Below, one piece after another: positions 19,893 through 30,277 of a stretch of 64,000 bases of DNA. Positions within the stretch are counted from its first letter, which is position 1; each line of letters begins with the position of its first letter. Source of the stretch: Leishmania martiniquensis (Eukaryota > Euglenozoa > Kinetoplastea > Trypanosomatida > Trypanosomatidae); assembly GCF_017916325.1 (NCBI RefSeq), contig NC_090139.1, positions 248,001 to 312,000 on the forward strand. The letters run 5' to 3'. The notes under the pieces are model-generated. The model searched no databases, was not told the origin of the DNA, and worked only from the letters and a program-made list of their open reading frames with translations. The position numbers and the translations under genes are program-made.

Positions 19893-22238
19893 TTACAGCG
19901 AACACGCCGCCTCTACGCGTACCGTCACGACCATCGCCACCCCGCCGCGGCTGATGCGCACCGGCACGAGCATGCCTGGCCTCAGCTGCTCCTCGATGAC
20001 GCGGCGGAAGTCACGGACGCTGCGGATGGGCACCCCGTTCAGCTCCTCGATGAAGTCGTTCGGCTGCACCCCAGCGAGCACCGAGGGGCCCGCCGCGTTC
20101 ACGACAAGGACACCGTCCTCGTAGTGCGTCGGCACCCCGTTGACCAGCACGGTTCCCGTCACCTCCAGTCCCAGGACTGGGACGACGCGCGCTGCACTGC
20201 CGGCCGACGACAGAGACTTCGGCACTGCCAAGGACGCCGCCGATACCGCCGCCGCGCTGGAGGCCTGCGATAGAGGCAGGGAGGTGGCCGCGCTTAGCGG
20301 ATGAGGGCTGACGATATGGGCCGCCTCTGAGCTGGGATGATGAGTGGCGTGGGCCATGGGGGGAGGTGGGTAGGATGACGTGGAGGTGTACAGATGCGGC
20401 GGCGGCTGTGGTGCTCCCGCTGGCAGGTTTGGAGGCACAGCGCCATTAACGCCGCCCTGAGCGTGACCGTGCTCCGCCTCTAAGCCCTGCAAAAACTCGG
20501 CCAGCTTCGTGCGCCAGTGCCGGAGGCAGTGCAGGAACTGCGGAGCGAGCGTGCGCAGCGACCATGGCTGACTCGTCGGCATGTACAGGCTCGCAGACAT
20601 GAGTATGAAGTCGTTGCGCATGGAGGCACCGACGCCGCCGCCGCACATCTCACGTCCCAGCAGCGACGCCTCCAGCAGAAATTCGTACAGCTTCAGCCGG
20701 TACTCCGCCGTCGCCTGCACCACCGGCGGCAGCGACGCCAGCAAGGTCGAGTACAGGTAGAGCCGCTCCGTTGCGGCGTCGTACATTATGAGAAACGTGT
20801 ACTCACCGTCGATACTGATGATGCAGGTGCCACTGTCGTCAAATTGCAGGCTGTCTTCGAGGCCAAGGTCGTCACCGAGGCGCCGCAGGTTCTCCTCGGC
20901 GTTCTCGCGCGCGTCGTAGAAGCTGCCATCCGGCACCGTCGCCACTGCAGTGGCGTTGTGGCCCCCGGACGACAGCGGAGGCGACGATGACCCGCGGCTA
21001 CGCACGAGGTCGTCGGCCTTGGCACCCAAAGCACCCCCGTCCGCCTTCCTGGTGCGGCCTTTACGCTCTGTGAGATTCCTCGCCGAGCTGTGGCGCTGAC
21101 CCAGCGCGCCTGGTGAATGATTTCTGCCGCCGCCCATATGGTCCTCCTCTTCTTCCGCATCGTCGCTGTTTTCTCGGATTTCGCTTAGCAACAGCGCCGC
21201 CGCCTCGCGCTGCAGCGTCCGCGGTGCCTCAACGCCAAGCTGAGCGTAGTAGTGCAGTCGCTGCTGCACGGCCACGCGGCGGTCCAGCTCCAGAGCGCGC
21301 GCTTCACGAATGCGAGCGAGTCGAAGGTGCTCTATATCGATCTCGCGCGCCCGCAGCTCCAGCTCCCGGGCTTTGGCTGCGGCCTCGAAGTTCTCTTGCT
21401 CCAGCTGCGCGCGCTCCCGCTCGGCGTCGACGAATGCCCGCTGCTGCGCCAACAGCGCCTTCTTCTTCTCGTTCTCGAGCTTCAGCATTGCCACTGCACG
21501 GGCGGCCTCCTGCTCGGCACGGAGTTGCTCACGACGCTCTACAAGTCGCGCCGCACGCTCGGCCGCACGTTCCGCCTCCTGCACCCGCAGCATGGCAAGC
21601 CGCTCTCGTTCCCGCGCTGCCTCGGCCTCTTTCTCCTTGACACGCTGCAGTTCCTCTTCAGCGCTCCTGCGCTGCCGCTCAAGTTGGCGACGGCGCAGGT
21701 TCGCCTGGTCGATTTCCTCTTCGGCGTGGTGCAGTGTGCGTTGCAAGACGTGATCCCGCACAACGACGTCCTTGTGCAGCATCTCATCCTGCTGCTGGAG
21801 CGTCTGCAGCTCCAGCAGGCGGCGCTGACGGGACATCGGGAACAGGCATGGAGACGAAGGTGGTGCGGCCACATCGCCGGTGGACGATCGCGCGCCGTGG
21901 TGCGGAGAGGCGCCGCCATCGCGATCACCGTCGCTGCGCTGCTTCTGCAGTGGATGCCGGGCCTCGACAGAGAGGGTCGCACCATTGCCGATGCCGAGGC
22001 TGGCGCACAGATCCTTGTCGCTGGTCAGCGGCACTCCATTCAGGTGTAGCACCATATCATGAAGCGGGATCGGGCACGAGCTCGCGGCGGCGAGGCACTG
22101 TTTCACCTTACCAATCGTGAGACGAGCAACCGGCGTGCGCACGTTGAGCTTGTACCGCTTGCCTTCATCGGGGTGAATAATGTTTAGGTGCTCGCGGGGC
22201 GGCGAGGGCGTGGCAGCAACATCGTTGACGGTGCTCAT
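19893..22238 (-). CDS. Ubiquitin-like / coiled-coil / CesT-like / PDZ multidomain protein
   Basis: A 781-residue protein from the ATG at 22238 (MSTVNDVAATPSPP). The frame upstream to 22625 has no ATG and is leader-like. Domains in order: a ubiquitin-like fold, about 17-98 (KLNVRT, LHLNGVPLTSDKDL, LGIGNGATLSV); a highly charged coiled coil, about 135-335; a CesT-like domain, about 446-585 (LGLEDSLQFDDSGTCIISID, LYSTLLASLP, then LYEFLLEASLLGREMCGGGVG); a Pro/Ser linker; and a C-terminal PDZ, about 685-778 (SVLAGVQPNDFIEELNGVPI). The CesT family is best known as bacterial type III secretion chaperones, and CesT-like domains are also known in trypanosomatid proteins. The combination suggests a cytoskeletal or membrane scaffold. 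There is no transmembrane segment, and no enzyme motif. Confidence 0.72.
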   Translation of the reverse strand: MSTVNDVAATPSPPREHLNIIHPDEGKRYKLNVRTPVARLTIGKVKQCLAAASSCPIPLHDMVLHLNGVPLTSDKDLCASLGIGNGATLSVEARHPLQKQRSDGDRDGGASPHHGARSSTGDVAAPPSSPCLFPMSRQRRLLELQTLQQQDEMLHKDVVVRDHVLQRTLHHAEEEIDQANLRRRQLERQRRSAEEELQRVKEKEAEAARERERLAMLRVQEAERAAERAARLVERREQLRAEQEAARAVAMLKLENEKKKALLAQQRAFVDAERERAQLEQENFEAAAKARELELRAREIDIEHLRLARIREARALELDRRVAVQQRLHYYAQLGVEAPRTLQREAAALLLSEIRENSDDAEEEEDHMGGGRNHSPGALGQRHSSARNLTERKGRTRKADGGALGAKADDLVRSRGSSSPPLSSGGHNATAVATVPDGSFYDARENAEENLRRLGDDLGLEDSLQFDDSGTCIISIDGEYTFLIMYDAATERLYLYSTLLASLPPVVQATAEYRLKLYEFLLEASLLGREMCGGGVGASMRNDFILMSASLYMPTSQPWSLRTLAPQFLHCLRHWRTKLAEFLQGLEAEHGHAQGGVNGAVPPNLPAGAPQPPPHLYTSTSSYPPPPMAHATHHPSSEAAHIVSPHPLSAATSLPLSQASSAAAVSAASLAVPKSLSSAGSAARVVPVLGLEVTGTVLVNGVPTHYEDGVLVVNAAGPSVLAGVQPNDFIEELNGVPIRSVRDFRRVIEEQLRPGMLVPVRISRGGVAMVVTVRVEAACSL

Positions 22239-24453
22239 GAGGGACGGTGTCCCATGCAGCTTCTCTGTGAGCTCGCCGATAAGAGAGGGAATCCCCCCTC
22301 CTTTTCCCCCCTCCACGCTCCTGCTGCGTGCTTCGCTATTTACTCCGATAAACGCAGAGACGCGCGGTGGTGGCGATGATCTGAAGCGGAGGAGAGGCGG
22401 AGTGAGCGAAGGCGAAGAAGGCAACGGAAACGACGAAGGAATGCAGAGATGGGCGTGGCACAGCCGGCGAAAGAGAAAAAAGACGAGAAGGGGCTGATGC
22501 GGCGCTGGGACTGAGTGCGAGTGGCTCCTGTGTCTAAGTGATGGTCCCGCACAATAACAGGAAGGAGACTCAGGAGAGGAGAGGAGGTGTGTGTGTGTGT
22601 GTGAGCAAGGTGCGCGCCCATGCACGAGAGCGTGGTGGAGGGATCAGCCCTCGGCGCTTCGAGTTGCCGCTGATGCCTCTGCAGCAGCAGCAGAGGAGAG
22701 TGGCAGCGGAGACCGAACCCGTCTTCTGCACCCGGCTCCGTCTCCTTGGCTGAGGGCGGTGACGTCCGTGGAGATGGCGGACGGCGAGTGGTGCCCGAGG
22801 AGAGGTGAGGGAGCGAGGAAGATATCTCTATTTATGCGTATGCGAAGGAGAGCAGCTGATTGCACAGGAGGGCAGCGACGCCCGTGCAAGCGCGCGCGCA
22901 GGGGGAGCACCGGGTGCTGAAGAAGGTACAAGGGAAGGGAAGAGGGGGGGCGCACATGCAACGAGCTGTAGTATCGAGTCGGAGAAGCCGCCACCGTCGC
23001 AGCGCCGCCGAGGCTCTATGGAGGAAGAGAGGGCGACCGCCCCTACCGGCAGTGACCGCGTCTGTGGAAGAAAGCCATGGAGGCGGCCAGAAGGGCGCCG
23101 AAACGGTCGCCTCGCGGTTCTTTGCCCCCTTCCCCCCGACACTGTCGGCTTCAGGCAACGTTCTTCCCTCCTCCAACGCGCCCATCTCTCTGCCATCACT
23201 CATACACACACACACGCGCGCACGCACGCACGCACGCATACACACAGACACTAACACGGAGCACAAACTTATTTACACGCGCGCGCACACACATGCACAC
23301 ACACACACTTATGCACCTCGCGCGTGAAAGCGGACCGCCGACAACATGGGTGGACACATACCGACACAGCAACGCAGTGAGTTGAGTGTGTCTGTGTGTG
23401 TGTGGGGGGGGCGTGCAGCGGAGACGACACAGGATGAGAGGGAGGAGGAGAGAGAGGGGGGAGGGGGAAAGGCAATCAAATTCATGACGTAAGGAAATTG
23501 ACCGGCAGACATCGTAGCCGCTGCCGCGTAGTTGCTCATGCGTGTACCTCCCCGAACAGACGCCCACGCACGGGCAGACATGCGCATGCCGGTGATATAT
23601 CGCAGGCCGCGTTGCCGCTCGCTCGGCACCGTTACTTGGCGATGTATAGGGCCAAAAAATGAGGAGAGGGAGAGAGAGTAGAGCGGAACAGAATGGGGGA
23701 AGGGAGGGGAGGTGGTGGTGGTGGACATCGAAGAGACAGACGCACAGACAGACATTCGGAGATGCGGCGATGACCTCTCACGAGTGACGGACCGTGCATG
23801 GGAACAGAGGGGGTGGGGTGGGGAGAGGAGGAGACCGGCCAGCGGCTACAGGGAGCGCAGAGGACTAAGAGGATGGGCTGGTAATGGTGGTGGCAGCCAG
23901 CCAGCCTTCTCTCTCTCGATGCGCGATGCCCTTTCTCCTCTCATCAACGGGGCATCGTCGCTCATCACCGTCTGCGCCGAACGGCCAGGCACGGAAAGAC
24001 TCAGCATGCGAACGCTGACAGCCAAAGCGGCAGCGCAGGAGCAGTACGCCGACTGCGGGATGGCTCACGCGCCCTCTTGTGGCACAGGTAGCGGCATTAC
24101 GGGCGCTGTTGCCGATTAAAGCGGTGGTGCCGCAGGCCCGAAGTTACTGCTACTGCTACCGCCATCGATACGGACCGCATGCAGCCACCCTTGCGGGTAG
24201 AGGAGTGCCAGCGGCGGCGGCGCCGATAGCAACGGATGCTGCCATTGGTGCATTCGATGCGTAAACTGGAGCGCTGCAGTGGAGTTGGTCGTTGGCCCGC
24301 TACCCGCGCTGCCTGGCAAGAGAGTTGTGCCGAGGACGGGTTGAAGACCGCCCAGGGAGACGCCGACGGCGTGCCGAGAGCGACTGCAATGAGAATGCGT
24401 ACCCCTCCCCCCTCCTCGGTGGTGACGCTGCCACGGCCCCCCCATCGGGCCGC
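22239..24453. other. Long intergenic region with CA/CG alternation
   Basis: About 2.2 kb with no supported gene. It includes a TG run near 22587-22603, the purine-pyrimidine alternating tracts at 23201-23308, TG then G runs at 23384-23410, purine runs on the plus strand at 23430-23472 and GGT repeats near 23709-23724. The last 300 bases are the 3' flank of the next upstream gene. Confidence 0.5.
23201..23308. repeat. Alternating CA/CG purine-pyrimidine tracts
   Basis: Two stretches (23201-23250 and 23275-23308) are almost pure alternation of purine and pyrimidine, mostly CA with embedded CGCGCG. Such DNA can adopt the left-handed Z form under supercoiling. That is a property of the sequence class; use in this genome is inference. 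Confidence 0.6.
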
Positions 24454-26454
24454 TCACACAGTCATCGAGTTACTCGCACCGCTGTAGCAGTAATTGGCGC
24501 TAGTGAGCGTGCCTGCGGTGGCCGTGGTGACGGACGGGGGGCACGAGGAAAGCGGCCCGATCCACGCCACCCCGGCCGTCAGCGACGGCTCCACCTCCCC
24601 ATACGAAGACAACCGGCCCGACAGACTCCCAGCGGTGACGACGTCAATGATGCCGACAGCTGCCGCCACCGCCTCCGCCCCTGTCGACTTGGCGCCACTG
24701 CTGCTGTGATTGCCCACGCCTCCCACATGGACTCGACGGAGCCGTGGCTGCGGTTGGTGGTGCGGCACGGCCGTCGCCCCAAGGCTGCTGCACGACCCCT
24801 TCGCCGCACTGCCAACGACGGGTACGAGCCTGCCGCATGCAGCAGCCGCAGAGGAGGGTGAGCCCGCGTGGGGGGCGTCGGCGCCGCTGAGAAGGACGCT
24901 GCCAGCCGTTGCGGCACCGCCGAAGAGGCGTGTCGACGCCGACGTTCGCGAGGACGCGCGAGGCGCGGCCGACCAGAGCTGAGGCAGCGGCGTTGGCGCT
25001 ACGGAAGAGCGGCTCTTCAGGGCTTCTTTGCCAATCACATTAGGCTGTTCATGCGCGCCCCAGTCGGTATAGTGCGCACTCGCTGAGTTCGCCACACTCT
25101 GCAGGGACGACCGCACCAGCGAGGGAGGGGAGAGAATAGGGGAGGCGGACGATGTTGGCTGAGACGGTGTCTCGGGTGGCTGCTGGAGAGGCAGCCGCCC
25201 TCCAGCTGCTTCTTGGACGCAATCAGCGGGTGGTGGACTGGGGTGGTCGCTTGTCTTTCGAAGCGGAGAGCCATCGCACACCGGCAGCACGCGCGGCAAG
25301 CCGTCCGCCTGTGAACCTGGCCGGCTGCCAAAAGGGCTCAAGAAGGCTGGCGGGGTGTTGTGGCAAACATGGGTGGCCTCAGCCAACGCCCCGTGTCCGC
25401 ACTGTTGATCCACTGAAGAAGGGCTCGCGTCGCAGCAGGCCATCGCAGCGACGCCGGCGGCGTCGTCACAGCTATCCACGCTGAGGATGCCCTCGCACAC
25501 GTCTGTGATGGCATTGCTGCGACGCTGAAGGGCTGAGGCGCAGGGTTGTTGCTGTTCCAAAGCGCCGTTAGCATTGGCCGACGATGCGGTCATTGCATGA
25601 ATGCTCTGGTGACGCTGCTGATACATGTTAGCCTCAAGCTGCTTCGCCGTCACCGTTGCCGCGGTCACACTTGGTTGAGCATGCGTGTTGCCGCCGCCAC
25701 CTTCGTCTTCGCCTTCGCCAATGGCGCTGTGAGGCGGGTGGGTTTCCGCACCTTCCACCGCAGAGCCGATCGCATGCCCCCGGTTGGCGGCATCGGCTGA
25801 CCGGTAGAGCTGTATGCCATCGCTGCCGTAACCCTTCACCGCCGTCAGCGTCTGTCGGGCAGTGGTCGCCACTGCCGCCTTGAAGGGCGCATCAGACCGG
25901 AGTCCGCGCGAGCGCATGGCCGGTGACGGTGGAGGTGACGTTGTGTTCGCAGCCTTTAGTACCGAGTTGGTGAAGGGCGAGTAGTTCCGTGGACCATTCT
26001 CGCTCTGCCGCTGTGCCTGTTGCCGCTGCTGCTGCGACCGATGGCTCTGCTGACTCTGTAGAAATCGCAGAAGGCCCGGCGGCACATCCGCGTCGTTCGT
26101 CGCCTTCCGCAAAAATTCCTCGACGCCGCCGCCCAAGTCGCGCGGTGATGAGGCGGCGCTCCGCCGCGAGGACGCCTCCTCAGTGGCGGCGGTGGCGGCC
26201 CCCACGAAGCCCGCGCTTTTTGTGCCCTTGGCAACGCGGTGCGCCGCCTTCGTGTCTGCTGCACTTTCGCTCCTCGAGGCCGACAACGACGTTGGGTATC
26301 GGGCGCCGCGATGTGCGTGACCGTCGACGGGATCGCCACTGTTGATATTTGCTCGACCGCTGCGGATCGCGGTGCTGCTCCGAAGCGGCTGCTGCTCATC
26401 GACGACACTGCGCAGTACCACCACGGCGGCAGTCCGTGCCACGTGGGAGCTCAT
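24454..26454 (-). CDS. Hypothetical low-complexity protein, 666 residues
   Basis: Open frame on the coding strand, starting MSSHVARTAAVVVL at 26454. Upstream extension of the frame to 26571 has no ATG. The protein is rich in Ser, Ala, Gln and Pro almost throughout and looks disordered. Patches that stand out are a short hydrophobic run at the N-terminus (AAVVVLRSVV), a Gln/Arg-rich run (LLRFLQSQQSHRSQQQRQQ), and small Ser/Gly blocks. No domain, transmembrane segment or enzyme motif is visible. Similar disordered proteins are common in Leishmania. I rate it a gene because it is the only long minus frame between two well-supported genes, but the function is unknown. Confidence 0.6.
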   Translation of the reverse strand: MSSHVARTAAVVVLRSVVDEQQPLRSSTAIRSGRANINSGDPVDGHAHRGARYPTSLSASRSESAADTKAAHRVAKGTKSAGFVGAATAATEEASSRRSAASSPRDLGGGVEEFLRKATNDADVPPGLLRFLQSQQSHRSQQQRQQAQRQSENGPRNYSPFTNSVLKAANTTSPPPSPAMRSRGLRSDAPFKAAVATTARQTLTAVKGYGSDGIQLYRSADAANRGHAIGSAVEGAETHPPHSAIGEGEDEGGGGNTHAQPSVTAATVTAKQLEANMYQQRHQSIHAMTASSANANGALEQQQPCASALQRRSNAITDVCEGILSVDSCDDAAGVAAMACCDASPSSVDQQCGHGALAEATHVCHNTPPAFLSPFGSRPGSQADGLPRVLPVCDGSPLRKTSDHPSPPPADCVQEAAGGRLPLQQPPETPSQPTSSASPILSPPSLVRSSLQSVANSASAHYTDWGAHEQPNVIGKEALKSRSSVAPTPLPQLWSAAPRASSRTSASTRLFGGAATAGSVLLSGADAPHAGSPSSAAAACGRLVPVVGSAAKGSCSSLGATAVPHHQPQPRLRRVHVGGVGNHSSSGAKSTGAEAVAAAVGIIDVVTAGSLSGRLSSYGEVEPSLTAGVAWIGPLSSCPPSVTTATAGTLTSANYCYSGASNSMTV

Positions 26455-27678
26455 GCGCGCGCGTGACCTTCTCGGAGATCTGCGGCTGCTGTGTGCAGTG
26501 GCGGCGCCGAGAGGACTGGAGTAAGGAGTGCTTGAGCCTTGGCGGCAACCGGTAGTGGATGCCGCAGCCACAGCCGCAGGCGTGGCAAAGGTTTATGCCC
26601 TCTTTTTTTGTTCTTGTCGTTGCTCGTCTGCTTCACGGAAGGCAATGGACCAAAGGTTGGGAGACAACGTGTACTGGCTGCTCTTGCGCCAGCTCGCATG
26701 AAAGACGCGCACGTCCGACCAGCCAAGGGAGGAGAGCTAGAGGTCCGCGGCACCGCGCAGAGGCACACACCGACTCGGCGATAAGGGGCGGGGGAGGGTT
26801 CGGGGGAAATGTGTATGTGCGTGTGTGGGGGGCAAGTGCCAGTCGCCGACGCGCACCAGTGAGCGCAAAGGTAGCGAGGAGGTGAGCAAAGGAATCGCTG
26901 CCGTGCCACGAATTGCCATCAGCGATGGGGGCAGGAGGTGCGTGTGTATGTGTGTGCGTGAAGGGCGCGCTTCCACCCGGCGGCGGGGTGGCAAGGGGGG
27001 GAGGGGGCGAAGGAACAGCCCTGTACGGATACACACGCGAATAGCCCGGGGCGGACCCTCCAGAGGTGGCCGTGGTAGCTTCCGCCTCCACACGCGAGGC
27101 AGGCACGAGTGTGGAGAGCTGGGCCCAAGGCAGATTGGCTCAGGCAGTGCAGCAGGCCTTGCGGCTATTAAAGGGATGAGAGCAGTGGAGGGAGGTGCTT
27201 GTGTGTATATGTACTCCGAGCCTCTGCGGCACGTCTTCTCCCTCGGCTGTTGGGCCGTGCGCGCGTGCTGTGTGACCTCGGGGTGGGGAAGGGGAGGAGG
27301 AGAGGAGGGAGATGATGGGAACGCCAAAGGGGCTGGCGGCCACGACGAGGAAGGGTGCGCTACCCAACACCCCTACAACACGAGCGCAGCCTCAGTAACG
27401 GACGAGGAGAGCAGGATGCAAGGCGAGCGACACGAAACGCCCACACTCGTCATACAGATGGGGCAGGGGTGTCGCGGAGAAGATCGCACGCCCGAGATGA
27501 GCTCGTGATGGTGGCCCCTCTTTTGTCGGCAGCGAGCACGCGCTCAAGGCGTCAACGCCACGCTAACAGAGACTGCGCTTCTTCCAGGAAAAGATATTGC
27601 GTGAGTCCTTCTCAACGGCCCCGAGCGCGCTGCGTGTGGGCGCACCTTCACTGACAGACGCGCGCGCATTTCGTATCA
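26455..27678. other. Intergenic region
   Basis: No gene recognised. It has TG runs near 26814-26828 and 26940-26959, purine runs on the plus strand around 26988-27010 and 27281-27310, and no long AT island. Confidence 0.5.
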
Positions 27679-29562
27679 TCAGAGAACCAAGACGTCGCAC
27701 AGTAGCTCCGCATCAGCAGCTGGGAGGGCCTTCAAGGCCACCGCTGCAATCTCTGGCACGGTCGCCACCAGCGTTGCCGGACCGGTCGCCTCTGCTCTGT
27801 CGCTGTTGGTGCGGGCCGCGGGGCCGAGGGCGGCATCGCTCTCGGCCGAGACAGGGTGCAGCGTGGCTGTCGCTGGTGGCGGCCACAGGACCGCCTCCGG
27901 CATGCGCGCATCCACAAGCTCGATTGCGTCGCGCGCGAGGCTGAGCCAACCTGCTTGCCATGGCAGGAGCGTCAGGGAGAAGGTCACACTGCTCGCAGGG
28001 TCCAGAAGGCCGAGCAGGCGCACGGTCGGCCCCGTGTAGAGCCACTGCGGCGCTAGACGCTCTACGCGAACTTTGACCGCCATGTCGTAGCGATGCACGC
28101 TGCTGTGGCTGAGTACCTTGAAGTGTACTGTGACTGGCGACCCAGCGAGGAGATGCGCCGATGATGCCTGCTCGTGTAGGGTGCGGTGGCCATGCGGCCC
28201 TGCCGCCGCGTCGCCGCCCTCCAGAGCGGCCGTCGCCAAGGGGTGGGCGGCTGATGCAGCGGTGACATGCGTGACGCGCAGCGCCACCTCCGTCTCTGCC
28301 AACAGCTGCTCGACGCGCAGCGGTGCGCTCTGCGCTGCTCCCGTCTCCCCATTCGCGCGGCACCACGCCCAGCGCACGTGCCCCAGTGATGCAAGCCGTG
28401 GACTCAGAAGGCGTGCCATGACGCCGCCGCGGCCGTGCACCACCGCGGCGCATCGCAGCTCTTCGCGGAGGATGCCAACGGTGAAGAGCGCCGAGTGCGT
28501 GTCGCCCGGCATGAGAAGGACCGGCGCGGACGCGCTCGGCGCAACGTCACAATTTTTCCGTTCTTTCGCGCTCACCACGTGCCGATCGGCTGCCTCCATC
28601 TCACAGAACAGCGCCGCACCGTGGCGGTGGGTGAGGGTCGGCAGGATCAGCTCAGCGGCGACGAGGTGAAGGGGGACACTTGACATGTTCTTCAGTCCAA
28701 TGCTCAGTTGGTACAGCGCGTACGTGCGCGAGGATGTTGGCGAGCACAGTTCCGATTCTCTGTCGTCACCACCGCCTGTTTTGCCCTTCGGCACCATCCA
28801 CGTCGACCGCACACATCGCAGGCACCTTGGCTGCGCTTCCACGATGGGCTGCTCTGTCTTGAACGCGCTGTTCCACGTGAGCTGCCGCTGCCGCCCGCTC
28901 GGGTCATAATAGTTCACCGTCACCGTCAGCGCGTAGGTGCTTGCCTCGCTCAGCGGCACTGACGCCACGATCGTGTAGTGCGACTTGGGCAGGAGAGTCA
29001 CCACCGTCCGGCGGAGTACGACGCGCCGCAGCAGGGATGCCGGCTGCGCGACACCGACGTGAAAGTGCGCCTGCGTCAGGCTGTAGCTGGCAGCGTTGTG
29101 GAAGCATAGGAGCGCGCGGAAAACTTCACTGGCGAGTAAAGCACCCATCTTCCGGGGCAATGTGAGCACCGGCTGTACACAGAAATACGCAGAGAGGCAC
29201 ACATTCACGGGCGTCGCAGCGACCTCTCGGGTGGGCGGCGCGGACGCCGCCGGCGGTGAGCGGGGGCGACGGCTGGGCGCCTGGCGGCACCTCACTCGAC
29301 TCCACGGGTCGCCGAGTACGGGGAAGAGGATATCGCCCTCCTCAGTGAGGTCGCCAAGTCCCTCGCCTAAGGAGGGGAAAAAAGTGGGCTGAGAGAGCAC
29401 TGTCGCCTGTAGTCCGAGCGGCGCCGTTAGCATGACGGTAGCATCAGTGGAGGGGGCTAAGCTCGTCACTGTTACGCCGCTGGCGGTGCTTTGCTGTGCC
29501 GCAGAGGACGTGGGTGGCCCCGCCACCGCCGTCGCACGATCGGGCGCGGCGGCGCTCCGCAT
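27679..29562 (-). CDS. TRAPPC13: TRAPPC13-like TRAPP complex subunit
   Basis: A 627-residue protein from the ATG at 29562 (MRSAAAPDRATAVAG). The pattern matches the TRAPPC13/DUF974 family: an opening PTFFPSLGEGLGDL, then a beta-rich domain with LPRKMGALLASEVFRALLCF and HNAASYSLTQAHFHVGV, TYALTVTVNYYDPSGRQRQL, a second beta repeat with YQLSIGLKNMSSVPLHLVAA, and a last one with SSVTFSLTLLPWQAGWLSL. Animal TRAPPC13 (about 415-420 residues) is a peripheral subunit of the TRAPP III tethering complex, a Rab GEF acting in ER-Golgi traffic and autophagy. This protein is longer because of insertions between the beta domains and a C-terminal tail. The frame extends to 30309, but the added part is leader-like. 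Confidence 0.75.
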   Translation of the reverse strand: MRSAAAPDRATAVAGPPTSSAAQQSTASGVTVTSLAPSTDATVMLTAPLGLQATVLSQPTFFPSLGEGLGDLTEEGDILFPVLGDPWSRVRCRQAPSRRPRSPPAASAPPTREVAATPVNVCLSAYFCVQPVLTLPRKMGALLASEVFRALLCFHNAASYSLTQAHFHVGVAQPASLLRRVVLRRTVVTLLPKSHYTIVASVPLSEASTYALTVTVNYYDPSGRQRQLTWNSAFKTEQPIVEAQPRCLRCVRSTWMVPKGKTGGGDDRESELCSPTSSRTYALYQLSIGLKNMSSVPLHLVAAELILPTLTHRHGAALFCEMEAADRHVVSAKERKNCDVAPSASAPVLLMPGDTHSALFTVGILREELRCAAVVHGRGGVMARLLSPRLASLGHVRWAWCRANGETGAAQSAPLRVEQLLAETEVALRVTHVTAASAAHPLATAALEGGDAAAGPHGHRTLHEQASSAHLLAGSPVTVHFKVLSHSSVHRYDMAVKVRVERLAPQWLYTGPTVRLLGLLDPASSVTFSLTLLPWQAGWLSLARDAIELVDARMPEAVLWPPPATATLHPVSAESDAALGPAARTNSDRAEATGPATLVATVPEIAAVALKALPAADAELLCDVLVL

Positions 29563-30277
29563 CGTCGCCTGCCCAGGAAGGAGTGAAGCAGAGGGGGCGA
29601 TGCGATGGGTGGGTGGGTGGTGGTGCGGTAGTGACAGCGGGGAACTCGGTGGCTTCTGATCCCTCGACCTGTGTGGAGCACCTGCAGAGCAGAGAGGCAG
29701 AGAGAGGGAGAGAGAGGTCACGGTAGTGTTTAGGAGGAGAGGGAGGGCCGCACACCCATACAAAAAAAAGAAAAGTGGCTTCGAGCCCGCCAGCGTGTAC
29801 GCGGTGGGCACCCGCCCATATTTTTTTGTTTGTTCGCGCGCTTCTGTGCTGCACGTTCTGTGTCCGCTTCCCCACATGACATGCGCATCTCCCTCACGCA
29901 CGCACGCACGCAGAGAAAGCGAAAGAGAGATGGAAGCGAAGGGAGGGAGGGTGGTGGTGGTGGCGGCAGCCGACGGCCCCTTCCACACTGCGAATCGCAG
30001 CGCGGAGGAGGAGGTGCGTGTGTGTGTGTGACGGGTGCCGCTGCGTACCGCCCACGAGGAGACACTCCCCTCACCCCGCTTCGCTCGCCCACTCTTCAAC
30101 ACACCACCACCGCCACCATGGCTACAGACGCGCATGAAACGATCAGGTGATATCGTGTGAGTTGGTTTCTGCCGTATGGGGGGGGGGAAGAGGTCGTAAG
30201 CACTCACATCTCCTTCCCCACAGCAACTGCCATCTCGGAAGGAGATGACGATCAGCTGCACGGTCGCCGGAAACGGG
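29563..30277. other. Intergenic region upstream of TRAPPC13
   Basis: No gene recognised. Plus-strand A and T runs (29761-29773, 29820-29830), TG near 30017-30029 and a GGT run near 29951-29964. Purine-rich plus-strand DNA at 29691-29722 would be a pyrimidine tract in the transcript. Confidence 0.5.
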
